This document shows positions 1 through 10,753 of a stretch of 64,000 bases of DNA, piece by piece (positions within the stretch are counted from its first letter, which is position 1; each line of letters opens with the position of its first letter). Where the stretch lies: NCBI GenBank assembly GCA_963784575.1, contig CAWARU010000001.1, positions 372,001 through 436,000 of the forward strand, in the 5' to 3' direction. The notes beneath the pieces were generated by a model. It saw only the letters and a program-made list of their open reading frames with translations. It ran no database searches and was not told the DNA's origin. The DNA is from CAWARU01 sp963784575. Its GTDB lineage: Bacteria > Pseudomonadota > Gammaproteobacteria > UBA6186 > Azoamicaceae. The position numbers and the translations under genes were made by a program.

Positions 1-1
1 G

Positions 2-2299
2 CTGCAAAATGACATTCTTAAAAGCCAATATCATTATCTCAGCGAGGAACAACAGAATGCAGTTAAATCTTTATGTGATGAACAACAATTAGGTATTCTT
101 ATTGGAAGAGCTGGAACAGGTAAAACGACCACTCTAAAGGCCGTTGTAGATATCCATAATAAATCGGAATATAAGACTTATGGACTTGCCCTGTCCGCTG
201 TTGCAGCTGAAAATTTAGCATTGGAAACCAGTTGTACTTCTGAAACAGTAGCTTTTTACCTCGATAAATGGGATCGAAGAGAGGATGCCCACCGTGAATT
301 TTGGTCGATGCATCCCAGTTCGGAACATTTGCGACTTGAAAGGAAAATGCATGAATTAGACAAATACGCATTGACTGAAAAACATCTTCTCCTTATCGAT
401 GAGGCTGGAATGATTGGGACTTCTCAGTGGGCTTCCATATTAGGTTATATCGAAAAAGCCAAAGCCAAATTAATTGTTGTAGGGGATGATAATCAATTTA
501 AAGCCATTGAAGCAGGGGATTTTTTCCGTAAACTTAAAGAAAAAGCCTCAGAACAAAATAAGCTTACAAGCTTGAACACAATAATTAGGCAAAAAGAACC
601 ATGGATGAGAACAGCATCAGAGGATCTAGCAGAGTTAAAGACCTATCAAGCACTATCAACTTATGAACAGCATGGACATATCAAAGTAATTGATACCACA
701 GATTTAAAATCAATAGCTGAATCTTATGTACAAAAACGAATTGCCAATCCAGATCAAAGCGGATTGCTACTAGCGTCTACCCGCGCCCAATGCCAAGAAT
801 TAAATGATGAGGCTAGAAGATCTCTTCAAGATAAAGATCTAATTTCTAAGAATGATATTGCTATAAATGGCCGTACTTTCTCCGCCGGCGATGAAATAAT
901 ATTCTTGAAAAATAATCGAGATAATAAAATTAATTGCTTCGACAATGAAACAAACAAAGCAAAAGATTTTCTTATTAAGAACGGTACTAGAGGCAAGATC
1001 ATTAGCATTGAAGAGGTTCTGCCCTCAACCATGCATAGTACTAAAAATCAAAATGCATTAACCAAAATTCATCATATAACTGTGACTATCGATAATAAAA
1101 CTGAAGCCAAATTTACTACAAACGATTATAACCAATTCGATCACAGCTATGCTATTACTTTGCATAAGGCGCAAGGTCAAACTGTTGATTGGTCAATGAT
1201 TGTAGCTTCTAAAAATATGGATGCTCATGCTACTTATGTTGCTTTAACAAGGCATCGCAAAGACACGAAATTGTTTTATGATACCAATACATTTACTAAT
1301 TTTAATGGATTACAGAAGTCACTTTCGCGCGTCTCAAGTAAAGATCTGGTCATTGATTATACTATCAGGCCTGAACATCAAGGGGCTTGGGAAAATATAC
1401 AAGAGTACCTTCTATTAGGGCAAGACTTAACATCAGTGTCGCAAGAAAAAGATTGGACTGCATACCATGCTTTAAAAAAGGAACGTGATTCTTTAGGTCA
1501 AAATATAATCTCTGAATGGAAAGATCATGCTCTCTATGCTCGTCAAGTCGGATTAAGTAAAGAATCCATTGAGATTGCTTCTGGATTAAAAATGCGTCCA
1601 TTGGCACTGGTTGAAGAGCGAGCACAATTAACGGTTCATGAATATACTAAAAAAGCAATGGAATCTCGACTTTTGTGGCGGGAGATCCGGAGCACTCATC
1701 CTGGTAAAAATTGTTATGAACATTGCAGATATCCAGAATTTTCCAACATAAGGCAAGAAAGAAACAGTATAGCAGCAGAAATAACAAACAATCGAGCCTT
1801 ATACATAAATTTTATTTCAAAAATTGGACAAGAACTCGGACTTGGTTGGAAAACCTTGAATAACCAAGCAATCCAAAGCAACAGTTTCACAAAGGATAGA
1901 TTAAAAATCGAAGAGATAATAAACGATACGGTAAGAAAATATCATTTAAAAAACCCAGCTTTCTTATCAAATCATGATTATTTAAATCAAATTCATAACA
2001 CATTTGAAAGATTGAAAAAATGGAACCATACCATTGATAAGATTAATTCCGCCAAAGACAACACAACCATTTTATTTGAACAGGCTATTATTGCAGAAAT
2101 GATACGAACTAACATCAAGAAGGAATATTGCTTTCTTTTGACCCCAGATGCATCAATGGTGCGATCGCAAGGAATCGCTTTCATAGCCTCATCTTTAATT
2201 CAACAAGCTTCAGACTCAAAAGAACACAAAGAATTATTGGAGAAGGCGATGCATTCTTATGACAAGGATAATGCGCTAAAGAATTTTTTGATCAGATGA
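2..2299 (+). CDS. Conjugative relaxase, helicase portion (5' end outside window)
   Basis: The reading frame is open from base 2, so the start and the N-terminal nicking domain lie upstream. About 765 residues are visible. They form a RecD/TraI-type superfamily 1 helicase: Walker A GRAGTGKTT at visible residues 35-43, Walker B IDEAG near residue 133, a VVGDDNQF motif just after it, then HKAQGQT near 387 and YVALTRHR near 414. In conjugation such proteins nick oriT and unwind the transferred strand 5' to 3'. The C-terminal 300 residues are charged, helical and of no recognised family. The gene faces the tra operon tail-to-tail and probably supplies its relaxase. The style (LSEEQQNAV, then GLALSAVAAE) is closer to Ti-type TraA/MobQ helicases than to F TraI, but the relaxase domain needed to decide is not present. 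Confidence 0.85.
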   Translation: MQNDILKSQYHYLSEEQQNAVKSLCDEQQLGILIGRAGTGKTTTLKAVVDIHNKSEYKTYGLALSAVAAENLALETSCTSETVAFYLDKWDRREDAHREFWSMHPSSEHLRLERKMHELDKYALTEKHLLLIDEAGMIGTSQWASILGYIEKAKAKLIVVGDDNQFKAIEAGDFFRKLKEKASEQNKLTSLNTIIRQKEPWMRTASEDLAELKTYQALSTYEQHGHIKVIDTTDLKSIAESYVQKRIANPDQSGLLLASTRAQCQELNDEARRSLQDKDLISKNDIAINGRTFSAGDEIIFLKNNRDNKINCFDNETNKAKDFLIKNGTRGKIISIEEVLPSTMHSTKNQNALTKIHHITVTIDNKTEAKFTTNDYNQFDHSYAITLHKAQGQTVDWSMIVASKNMDAHATYVALTRHRKDTKLFYDTNTFTNFNGLQKSLSRVSSKDLVIDYTIRPEHQGAWENIQEYLLLGQDLTSVSQEKDWTAYHALKKERDSLGQNIISEWKDHALYARQVGLSKESIEIASGLKMRPLALVEERAQLTVHEYTKKAMESRLLWREIRSTHPGKNCYEHCRYPEFSNIRQERNSIAAEITNNRALYINFISKIGQELGLGWKTLNNQAIQSNSFTKDRLKIEEIINDTVRKYHLKNPAFLSNHDYLNQIHNTFERLKKWNHTIDKINSAKDNTTILFEQAIIAEMIRTNIKKEYCFLLTPDASMVRSQGIAFIASSLIQQASDSKEHKELLEKAMHSYDKDNALKNFLIR

Positions 2300-2529
2300 T
2301 CATCAAAAATCTCATTTATCAAGATTAATCGTAAAGACAAATACTTTGGCCTTTTCAAAACAAAATGAACCTAAAAAATTAGATCTTGAATTTTAAAATA
2401 TCTTAGGAAGAAATGTTTCGTTAGAATGGGTTATTTAGCTTTCTTTGTAATTTTTATAAATCTGATTTTGGTTGAACGGCTCAATTATGTTAAATACAAT
2501 TATAACTTAATTCATTTGGATGAAAGTAT

Positions 2530-3402
2530 ATGTCAGATAAAAAATGGAAGCAGTTTGAGCAATTAGTTGCTAAAATACACGCCAATCTTTCCCCTGAAGC
2601 CAAAATAACCCTAAATGATAAAATATTAGGCAAAAAAACTGGAAAGAAGGAGATCGATATATCAATCAAACAAAACATTGCTCAATATGACTTATTGATT
2701 GCTATTGATTGTAAAGATTATTCTAAACCATTAGATGTCAAAGCCGTAGAAGCATCGATGGGTTTATTTGATGATATTGGTGCAAATCAAGGAGTAATTG
2801 TCGCTGCTAATGGATTTTCCAGTACTGCATTAAAACGAGGCACAAAGGCTGGATTAAAATTATATCGTTTGGTGGATACAGGAGAGCATGATTGGAAAAC
2901 TAATGTTTCAATTCCCGCTTTTTGTACTCTGCATAGACTTAAAGAATATAATTTATCAATAAGTAGTACAGGCCGATTAATTTTACCTGGTAATGTCGAA
3001 GACTTAGTTGAATTAACATTGTACGATGATAATGGGAACGTACTAGGTACACCTAAACAATTAATTTATGATAATTGGATGATGGGAAAATACCCAATCG
3101 AGGTAGGATGGCAATATGATCTAAAATTAACTAATAAAGATAATGTAACAATTAATTTTCAAAATGAAAATTTTACAGTTAATATTTTAGCAAATATTAA
3201 TATCTCTCATGAGATGTATTTCCATGATATGCCGTTATCAGATATCTCTGGATTCAGAGATGAGGCTGATAAGAAAATCATAACAAGAAGTATCACTACA
3301 ACACCACTGAGTCTTGAAATACTCCAAAAAGAATGGCAGCATTTAAAAAGCAAAGAACAGCTAAAAGTTAAACCTGCCTTTTCAGTAAGTTTATTAGCAT
3401 GA
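2530..3402 (+). CDS. Mrr-like restriction endonuclease-family protein
   Basis: This 290-aa soluble protein has a PD-(D/E)xK nuclease-like core near its N-terminus: E41-I-D43, then D60-C-K62 at the end of a hydrophobic strand (LLIAID), followed by a helix. This fits the Mrr/type IV restriction endonuclease fold, which cuts modified DNA. After residue 120 the sequence changes to beta-rich, polar segments of no recognised family, possibly a DNA- or modification-sensing part. It lies alone between the convergent relaxase and traD genes, with no methylase beside it, which favours a type IV or defence-type nuclease over a restriction-modification pair. The start ATG follows a purine-rich GGATGAAAG. 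The family call rests on the motif pattern only. Confidence 0.6.
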   Translation: MSDKKWKQFEQLVAKIHANLSPEAKITLNDKILGKKTGKKEIDISIKQNIAQYDLLIAIDCKDYSKPLDVKAVEASMGLFDDIGANQGVIVAANGFSSTALKRGTKAGLKLYRLVDTGEHDWKTNVSIPAFCTLHRLKEYNLSISSTGRLILPGNVEDLVELTLYDDNGNVLGTPKQLIYDNWMMGKYPIEVGWQYDLKLTNKDNVTINFQNENFTVNILANINISHEMYFHDMPLSDISGFRDEADKKIITRSITTTPLSLEILQKEWQHLKSKEQLKVKPAFSVSLLA

Positions 3403-3480
3403 AACACTGAAAAATTTTCTACAAATCAATATTGTCTTACATTGCATCAGGAAAATTTAAGGTTTATTGCAATTCTTAGA

Positions 3481-5149
3481 CTATTTCCATGGTTTAAAAG
3501 TTATTTTAGTTGCTGGAAGATTTCTTGGAAATTTGACATAAGCCTCAAAATTATCAAGTTTCATAAGGTCCGCGGGCGATATCAATGGCCTTATCTTTTG
3601 ATGATCAGTGAGAGATACCCCCTCCCTCATTTGATGAGCACCGAATGAAATGCTTTCATTAGGTTCTAGTACTTCTTGTTCCCCAAACAATTCAGCCATT
3701 TGCTTGGCCCCATGGCTATCCATTCGAAAAACAAGCTTTGTCCCCGTTAGACCACCAAAAGTGCGTGCCACATTTGATCCATAGATAGCATCCAATTGAT
3801 GTAAGTCTTGAAAGCTCAAAATAAAGCAGCCACCATAGCGGCGGATCTCTGAAAGGCCTTGCATAAGGATCAGGGACCTTATTAAGGGACGCTAATTCAT
3901 CAATAATAATCCAAACCCGCCGATTTAGGTCTTCCCCCATAGACATGATGCTCTTGACCGCAATACTGAGCCAGGCGGTCATTAAGGGCTTTAGAGTCTC
4001 TCTTTGGGTAGGCAATGATGAAATAAATAGCCAGTTATTTTCTTCATTCTTCAACCAATCTCGGATTGAAAATCGATCACCAACATCTTTCAGATAATTT
4101 AAATTCCTGAGTGCAGACACCAACGTCGCCCGAATACCCATGGCCGTTTTTTCGGTGGCGGGGTCAACATAAGCTGAAACTAAGGTATCCTCAAAATGTG
4201 GTGCGATTTCGCTTAATGGCTTAGATAACAAGGAATCAAGTAGATCTTGAATTGATGTTTGATCGCTTTTTTTCATTTTTGATGCTGCGGTAGAAAATAA
4301 CTGCTGAGCGGCTCTTGTCCAAAATTTATCATAACTATCCGATGAAATTAAACTTTCTGAAAATTCGTCAAAGTCATATTCTTCTACACATTCGCTCCAT
4401 AAATTCCAATTTTTGGTTCGTTCATCAAACGGGTTTAAGATCAGGTCCTTTTCGGGTTCATGGAATCGAGAAACAAATCCACCACTGGTATCGATAATTA
4501 TTGCCTTATGATTAAATTTTTTAATTTGTTTCAATAGGGAATTAATAGCATTGGTTTTACCAGAACCTGTTGTGCCTGTTATCATCATATGTTCGCATTC
4601 CGCAGTTACAGGTAAAGGTATGCCGGCAATATTTAATTCGGAAGCGCCATTTTTGACTATCAGTTTTCGAAGAACCTTGGGTTCGACAAGTTCATAGCCT
4701 TTAAGGATCCGAGTTTCCTGTCGTTTTCTTCCTCTCGAGATCCAATAAACAGATAAGAGGATAAAACTTGCAATAGAAAAGTAACTAGTCTGTAAAAGTC
4801 TTTTATAGATTTCAGTTGCCATTTTAGCAGCATATTCAATATATTCAGCATGATTGGCTAAGATATAATCACTCATCTCAACCCAGTGGCCAGTATCTGA
4901 AAGCATCCAGCTGGTATCAAAAAAACCTCTGGGTAGGAAAGAAAATTGCATCCTGAGATGAGCCTTATTAAAGGCTATTAAAGTATAAAGCTGTTCATAG
5001 CTATAATTCCAACAAATTATTATAATTAAGAATATCAGGCTTATGAACATGGCAATTTTGGAGGTTGTTGTGACAACCTGTTGTATCATGTGGAAGGTAT
5101 GTAATTGGGTTTGACCGCCTTGGGTGAAGGCGTCAGAATATCGCTTCAT
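3481..5149 (-). pseudogene. traD: F-type coupling protein TraD, frameshifted
   Basis: TraD is the hexameric inner-membrane ATPase that links the relaxosome to the type IV secretion channel. The first part (about 5149 down to 3870) shows two N-terminal membrane segments (about residues 34-48 and 124-140), Walker A GTTGSGKT near 192-199 and the WIIIDELASLNKVPD Walker B region. Reading then leaves the true frame. The rest of the ATPase core (QGLSEIRRYGGCF through KFPRNLPATKITF) continues in another frame, from about 3865 to the stop at 3481. Removing one C from the CC at about 3869-3871 (minus strand GATCCTTATG) restores VPD-L-M-QGLSEIRR, so one inserted base splits the gene. The rejoined product would be about 556 aa, shorter than F TraD. 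I chose ATG 5149 over a TTG two codons upstream. Confidence 0.88.
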
Positions 5150-5214
5150 AATCAAATCCAGGACTATTTCGGTGTATTTGTGCTAAGATGAATGGGACTA
5201 ATGAGGGTAAGGCA

Positions 5215-5799
5215 ATGCGCGCAATAAGAGCCTCTATTTCGAGAAATACAGTATCAATCCATTTTGGTTTAACCTTGCTATTCACCAAAATAGTTATAGC
5301 CGTCATTTTAGGTACCGTATCGCTGTTATTTTGGGATGCGCTATTTTTCTGGACCATATGGTCATTGGTCAGTTTAGCGCTAGATGGTTCCATTTTATTC
5401 CTAAGACCGAAATTTTTATTTGAAACCGAATTAACGGAGCAAGAAGAATCAAGATTTAAAATTAGTTCTATTGAACTCAATCGTTCTTTATTATCGATCC
5501 CAAAAATTCGATTTATTCGAACAGGACTTTTAGTTCTTTCAGTAATGCTATTCTCCTCGATAAATGAATGGGAAACAATTTTGCCTTTTTGCCTCTTCAT
5601 TGGGTTTTTAGTAATCGATCCCATAGTGAAGAGAATTTTAAACATCAAATCACCTGCAATTTTTAAACCCAACACAGATGAACTTCCAGGCTCTGCGTTT
5701 GATCTTCACAAGAATAACATTGCATTTCCAGGCACAGCTGTCTGGAACTCTCTCGAATCAAATCGCTTGATAAAAAACAACAATCATCCTTTTGTCTGA
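5215..5799 (+). CDS. Unrecognised inner-membrane protein at the traS/traT position
   Basis: I do not recognise a family. The product is about 194 aa with hydrophobic stretches near residues 15-60 and 110-140, so two to four membrane spans, and a polar C-terminal tail of about 45 residues. It lies on the plus strand between traG and traD, which are both on the minus strand. It diverges from traD by about 65 bp and overlaps the 3' end of traG by 16 bp. ATG 5215 is preceded by TGAGGGTAAGG, a better ribosome site than the in-frame ATG at 5188. In F this slot holds the entry/surface-exclusion genes traS and traT, so an exclusion or regulatory role is possible, but only by position. Confidence 0.6.
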   Translation: MRAIRASISRNTVSIHFGLTLLFTKIVIAVILGTVSLLFWDALFFWTIWSLVSLALDGSILFLRPKFLFETELTEQEESRFKISSIELNRSLLSIPKIRFIRTGLLVLSVMLFSSINEWETILPFCLFIGFLVIDPIVKRILNIKSPAIFKPNTDELPGSAFDLHKNNIAFPGTAVWNSLESNRLIKNNNHPFV

Positions 5800-8598
5800 G
5801 ATTCACCCTCTACTCCTTTTGAAGTTTCATTTTTATCGCTCATCATAGATTTGATATATGATGAAACACTTTCAATTGGTTGCGTTACATGCTGTAATTC
5901 GGCGGCGATCGCTTGTCCAACTACCATTTTATCTTTACGATTAGTGAACTCTTTCTCTGATTGTAGATATTGTTTGGCATTTTCATTTTCTTTGGCTGAA
6001 ATTTGTGCCTTGATATTTATTTGATCATTAAAAGCTCCATGCCGTATTTGTTGTGCTCGATTATGATCCCATTGAATATTATTTCCTTGCGCCTCTTCTT
6101 GAACTCGCTGCAAAGCACTTTTAGTGACTGGATAAGTAGCGCCTGTATTATCATTCTCATATTTCTCTCTTAAATGATTGCCAGAGTTACCCTGATGTAT
6201 TTCTTTAGGCGGGGTTGGAAATAAACCCTTTTCATTTAAAAATCGTTCGGCATATTGAATTCTCAAATTGGGCTCATTTGCCACTATATGCCCAGCACCA
6301 TGCTTTCCAATTGTACCTCCCGTATTATCAGCAGGCTGATTCGCCAGCCAATCGGTAAATTCCTGGGTATAATTTGCATTAATAGTCGATGCAAAAGCCT
6401 GAGTATGGGAGGCTTGTCGTTGATAATCTTCAGAAGCACGAAAACTCTTTAAGGCTTCTTGGCGAAAATGATCAGATTGATCATATGATCCCGCTATACT
6501 TTCCGATAAACGTCTTGTTTGTTCACTTGTTTCAGAGTGAGATAATGATTTAGAAGATTGCATTGCTTCTCTTACAGCATGTTGAAAATCTTCAGATTTT
6601 GAAAATTGCTCAGCTTTTCGATAGAGATCCTGATCATAAGCCGAACCAGATAATTTGGCACCAGCGGAGAACTTATAATAACCAAGATTCAAGCCCGCAC
6701 CAGCGTCCGCAACTATCTCGGCCGCTTGGACTCTATTTAATCCATTTTCTTTTCCAAAACTTTCAAGCATTTGTGAAGCTTTTTGGATTGAATTTGTTTG
6801 CTCCACAATTTTCCCGCTACTCACACTATCTGATAAGTGTTCACCTTTAGACACTTGTTGGCTCAGATCCATCAACTGACGATATGAGCTTGCAAGATTC
6901 TTTGACGAAGCTTCTGAATGCCCTATGGCATTTTGATAGTGATTACTGGCCATCTTGGATAATTGAGCTGTTTTTGTTTCAGCCGCATTTATCGATACAG
7001 GTATATTCGATGAACTGACATTTAATATTTGTTGGCCGTCCGCTGTTGTCAGAAGATCTGATCTACCATCCGATTGATGAAAAGAACCCGCTCGGTAACT
7101 GGCACCATAGCTATGATTTAACATACTCACATTGGAGATCTGACGATTTCCTTCTTGAATATTGCCAAAACTATAATTGCCTGTCACTGCATCGTTAGCA
7201 GCCTGGCCCGCTGCACTTTGGGTAACATTACTTAAATGTGAGGCAAGATGCACAAACGAACCAACACCGCGAACAAGTGCGATGCAAAGAAATGGAATGC
7301 TCATGGCAAGGTAACCAGCCATTGCTGAGATATCTGTGTTTACTTGCGCCAAACCGACACTGCTTGCAATCGTAACCCCTGCTTTGTTTGACACAGACAG
7401 CGCAGCAATAGATTTACTTCTGGCAGCCATGGTCATAATGTAATTTAAAACGGCATACAAAGGAGGCCACATTTGCAACCAAAGCAATATTTGAACCCAG
7501 GAAGTCAAAAAACGCCAACCGAAAGGTAAGAGTGCCAATGGTATAACAAATAAGAAGGTGGCATAGGCAATCGCTTCCAGTACTGATTTCATGGTTGGAA
7601 GCATTTCTGCAGCCATCGCTCCCAAGGTTTCATAGGTAGTTCTCTGCTGAAGATAGGCTCTACGAACTGCAAAATTAGGGGCATTACCAACTGCAACAGA
7701 TTTCTGTTCTATTCCATCTACCACCGCGTAAATCATTAGGTTTTGTTTCAATATGTCCGCTGCTGATTGACCCATATCTCCTAAATGCCCATAGGCTATA
7801 GGCAGATATTTCAATAGCTCCGCTCTTGGGTTCAATACATTTCCAAATATCTTTTGACCGAATACCGTACAAGTTCGATTTAATTCTGTACTCCATTGTC
7901 GATTAAATAATTCCACCCCTTTTCTGCATGTGACAATTTCTGGTCTTGCTTGTTGTTGACCCTCAGCGCGCGGTTCCCTCCATAGAAAGGATCTGGCAGG
8001 AGAAGCCTCTCTTAGACACCAACTCCCAAATATTGGCGCTGTGCCGTAAATCTTCCAGGGTATATTTGCGCCCCAGCAAGGCATCATAAACAACACATTG
8101 CCCCACAAATTGCCGCATATTTTCCGCCAATTCCTCATTGGTAATATGAAAAGTCTTGGCTTGCTGCACAAAATAAGAACCAAATAATGTACCGGTTTTT
8201 TGATACTTCAAATCATCTGGTAAAACAAAGACTTTTTCAATTTGATGAGTCAATTCATAGCCTATTCTGCTAATGTAGCTCGATACCATTGCAAGTCCGT
8301 AAGGGACATGATCCACTTTTTCATGATAGCGACTAACAGGATCAATAATCCAAACGGTGGCTTGCGGCACAAATAACACTTGCATAATTGCAGCCAGCGG
8401 GATTATCCAACCAACAAATGCCTTCATATAATTACCATAGAGGGCATAAAAGATTGCTAGCATTGCCCCAATCAGTACCCCGAGACGAATCAAAGGCACA
8501 TATAAAGAGCCTGAATGGGAATTTAAACACATAGCGATGGCATTAAAGATCTCTTTTAAGATCTCACCATTTCCAAAGCTATAGATTTGATATTCCAT
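5784..8598 (-). pseudogene. traG: F-type TraG (pilus assembly / mating-pair stabilisation), frameshifted
   Basis: TraG is a large inner-membrane protein: its N-terminal region acts in pilus assembly and its periplasmic C-terminus in mating-pair stabilisation. The N-terminal open segment (8598 to about 8005) has the family opening MEYQIYSFGNGEILKEIFNA and hydrophobic spans. The remainder, from about 8005 to 5784, runs in another frame: SPARSFLWREPRAEG, further membrane spans, then a long Ser/Gln-rich coiled-coil-like tail. At about 8003-8010 the minus strand reads AGAGAGGCTTCT. Deleting one G gives ...VSKRASPARSFLW, the expected junction, so a single inserted base in a GG splits the gene. Rejoined length is about 937 aa, normal for TraG. 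It lies 11 bp after traH. Confidence 0.88.
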
Positions 8599-8609
8599 GA
8601 CTTATGCCT

Positions 8610-9989
8610 CTACAGCCAATTATTTTCATTGGCTATATTTCCCAACATCACATGTAATTGCTTTTCAATAATTTGTGTGGCTTGAATAAATGATAAAACG
8701 CTGTCCATATGCTGGAAGGCACTATTTCTTCTGATAGTAATACGTTCTCTGGCAACTCTGAGAGAAAGTAGAAATCTTTCAATATTAGAATCATCAACTT
8801 GAACAGATTTAAGCTGTACAACGCTATCGTGGACAATATCAATTACTTCTAGGATATATTTGTAAAGAATATCTAATGCGATTAAGTCTCCGTATTGGTG
8901 GATATCTAAAGGTGCTGCCCCTTTTCGATAAGCGGTAATCACATTGAGCATCTTATAAATGGGAAGTCGCGTCGAATTTAAGAAATCTTTTTCAGCACTT
9001 GATAGCTCTTCATCATTATAAATTTTATTAACTAATGATTGTAAGGTATTGTGTACCCGTCGAAGCAACGCATGATCTTCTGAAATACCACCCGTCCTTA
9101 AAACAGGACTTAAACATTTAGCATCATTACAAGCATAAATGGGTGTTTCACCGCCATTTAGAAGTCCGTTTAATACATTTTCTTTGTCTGCATATCCTGG
9201 TAGGGTTATCACTTCAATCCCATCGCCATTCTTTCTAGAAATAATCGATCCAACCAAGGTCATGAATAGCTGAGCTAGCTGTTGATCGCCACTTAAGAAG
9301 GCATTTGTCTGTAACGCCTTCCAGGTAAGATTAAATTCCCCGACCAGCATGTCCTTATAGCGAACATCTCCTCCTTTTTCACGGAATACTCTTTCTCGAT
9401 CCCCTTTTGCACCGCAGCCTTGTCTTGCAGCTGCCCAATCACTAAAAGCGCCAAGTTCAGAGCCCATGGCCTGGCAAAGATGTTTACTGGATTGATCTGA
9501 TTTTGGCCAAAGACCTCCTAGTGCCGTGGCTGCTACCTCACAGCTATTAATGTTGGTACTATTGATTTTCGTTGCTAAAGCATTTAATTCATTTAATATG
9601 TTGTAGACTTGAGGGCTCACGGTTTGTACTGCCAGCATAAACCCATAGCTAGCCGCACTTGAGCCCACATTCCGCAGCATCTTGACCAGTTCTTCGGAAC
9701 GTATATGAGAGAAGCCACCTGCCCAGGCATCTATTCCACCGCAGCCCCCCCTAAATCCCGGCATTTGTAAGGTCGCGATTTGAGCATTTTGAATGGCATT
9801 ACGCGCAACTATGCTGCCTCCGGTATAATAGCCCGCAGATTGGTCTTTAAATACTCCGGGAGTACTGGCATTAGTCGATACACCTGCGCCATCAAAAAAC
9901 CGTTTTAAATCAGAGCTTATATCTGCCATCGATTGATTAGGATTCGTAATCAGAGCCAACAAAAGAAGAGTCGAAATCTGTTTCTTCAT
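8610..9989 (-). CDS. traH: F-type conjugal transfer protein TraH
   Basis: TraH is a periplasmic/outer-membrane-associated pilus assembly protein that works with TraF, TraU, TraW and TrbI. This copy is 459 aa and uninterrupted. It has a signal peptide (MKKQISTLLLLALITNPNQSMA), the conserved early stretch DLKRFFDGAGVSTNAS and GYYTGGS, a Gly/Cys segment MPGFRGGCGGIDAWAGGFSHI, and further paired cysteines consistent with disulfides in the periplasm. The C-terminal third is helical. The start overlaps the traF stop (ATGA), so the two are probably translated together. Length and motifs match the family, so this component appears intact. Confidence 0.95.
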   Translation of the reverse strand: MKKQISTLLLLALITNPNQSMADISSDLKRFFDGAGVSTNASTPGVFKDQSAGYYTGGSIVARNAIQNAQIATLQMPGFRGGCGGIDAWAGGFSHIRSEELVKMLRNVGSSAASYGFMLAVQTVSPQVYNILNELNALATKINSTNINSCEVAATALGGLWPKSDQSSKHLCQAMGSELGAFSDWAAARQGCGAKGDRERVFREKGGDVRYKDMLVGEFNLTWKALQTNAFLSGDQQLAQLFMTLVGSIISRKNGDGIEVITLPGYADKENVLNGLLNGGETPIYACNDAKCLSPVLRTGGISEDHALLRRVHNTLQSLVNKIYNDEELSSAEKDFLNSTRLPIYKMLNVITAYRKGAAPLDIHQYGDLIALDILYKYILEVIDIVHDSVVQLKSVQVDDSNIERFLLSLRVARERITIRRNSAFQHMDSVLSFIQATQIIEKQLHVMLGNIANENNWL

Positions 9990-10753
9990 CTCTTGATCTC
10001 CTTAAGCGAATTTAGCAGGACTATCCTAGATTCAATTTCATCCAAGGAAGTCATACCGTAGGCAATAGGAATCACATCAGAAGTACTTGGGTTAACAGCA
10101 AACAAGGCTGGAAACGCTTCTATTTTCCATTTGTTTATTATGCCGTTGTTTTCAAGGGGACGAGGATATTCTGTTAAACTCCCACCATCTGCTGATATAG
10201 CCAATACCTCCCAGTTGTATGTTTTTGAAAACAACTTAACAACGGGTGAAAATTCCTGACAATAAGGGCAGCGACTATCAAAAATGAAAAATAAACCATA
10301 CTCATTCGCAAGATTTTGAATGGTCTCTGTGATTTCTTGTTTCTTTTGATCGAAATAGAGATGCCTCGATTTATGATTGACAGGCGTAATAAGGGTATGA
10401 TCTAAATGTGGATTGTTATATAAAACCTTCATCCACATCCCTGAAAAAAATTCTGCCCTGTCCATCATATCTTTCTGCAATTCTTGATAAGCCTGTATAT
10501 TTTTCAAAGACGGATCAACCCAAGCTACATGCAATCGATTTTCGAGTTCCTTTTTATATTTATTAACAATTTCGGATGCAATAAAGTTTTTATCTCGATT
10601 TTCCAAGGTTCCATGTGGAACATTTAATTCTGTATTTTCTAGGTTTTTATACCAATGCCACCCCGTACTGTTTTCTCCAAAAAAACTTGCTTCCACAGTG
10701 GAACAAAATATAATATTTATCAATAAGAGCACTTTAAAATGTCTTGCTATCAT
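9986..10753 (-). CDS. traF: F-type conjugal transfer protein TraF (thioredoxin-like)
   Basis: TraF (255 aa) is an exported thioredoxin-fold protein of F-pilus assembly. A signal peptide covers residues 1-22. The thioredoxin-like part starts near residue 150, with C162-P-Y-C165 after FIFDSR and a following AISADGGSLTEYPRPLENNGI segment typical of this family. Many TraF proteins lack the CxxC motif. This one keeps it, so it may also act as a disulfide oxidoreductase for the Cys-rich TraN, TraU and TraH, possibly covering for TrbB, which I do not see. It overlaps the traN stop by 20 bp and traH by 4 bp. Confidence 0.95.
   Translation of the reverse strand: MIARHFKVLLLINIIFCSTVEASFFGENSTGWHWYKNLENTELNVPHGTLENRDKNFIASEIVNKYKKELENRLHVAWVDPSLKNIQAYQELQKDMMDRAEFFSGMWMKVLYNNPHLDHTLITPVNHKSRHLYFDQKKQEITETIQNLANEYGLFFIFDSRCPYCQEFSPVVKLFSKTYNWEVLAISADGGSLTEYPRPLENNGIINKWKIEAFPALFAVNPSTSDVIPIAYGMTSLDEIESRIVLLNSLKEIKR

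Noticed and set aside
2284..2310. AT-only inverted repeat after the relaxase stop as a terminator
   Set aside because: The TTTTTGAT/ATCAAAAA stem has almost no GC pairs, so it is unlikely to terminate transcription.
5133..5675. 180-codon minus-strand frame opposite the membrane gene at 5215-5799
   Set aside because: It lacks a ribosome site, overlaps the traD start, and has a scattered low-complexity composition. The plus-strand frame has clear membrane spans and a ribosome site.
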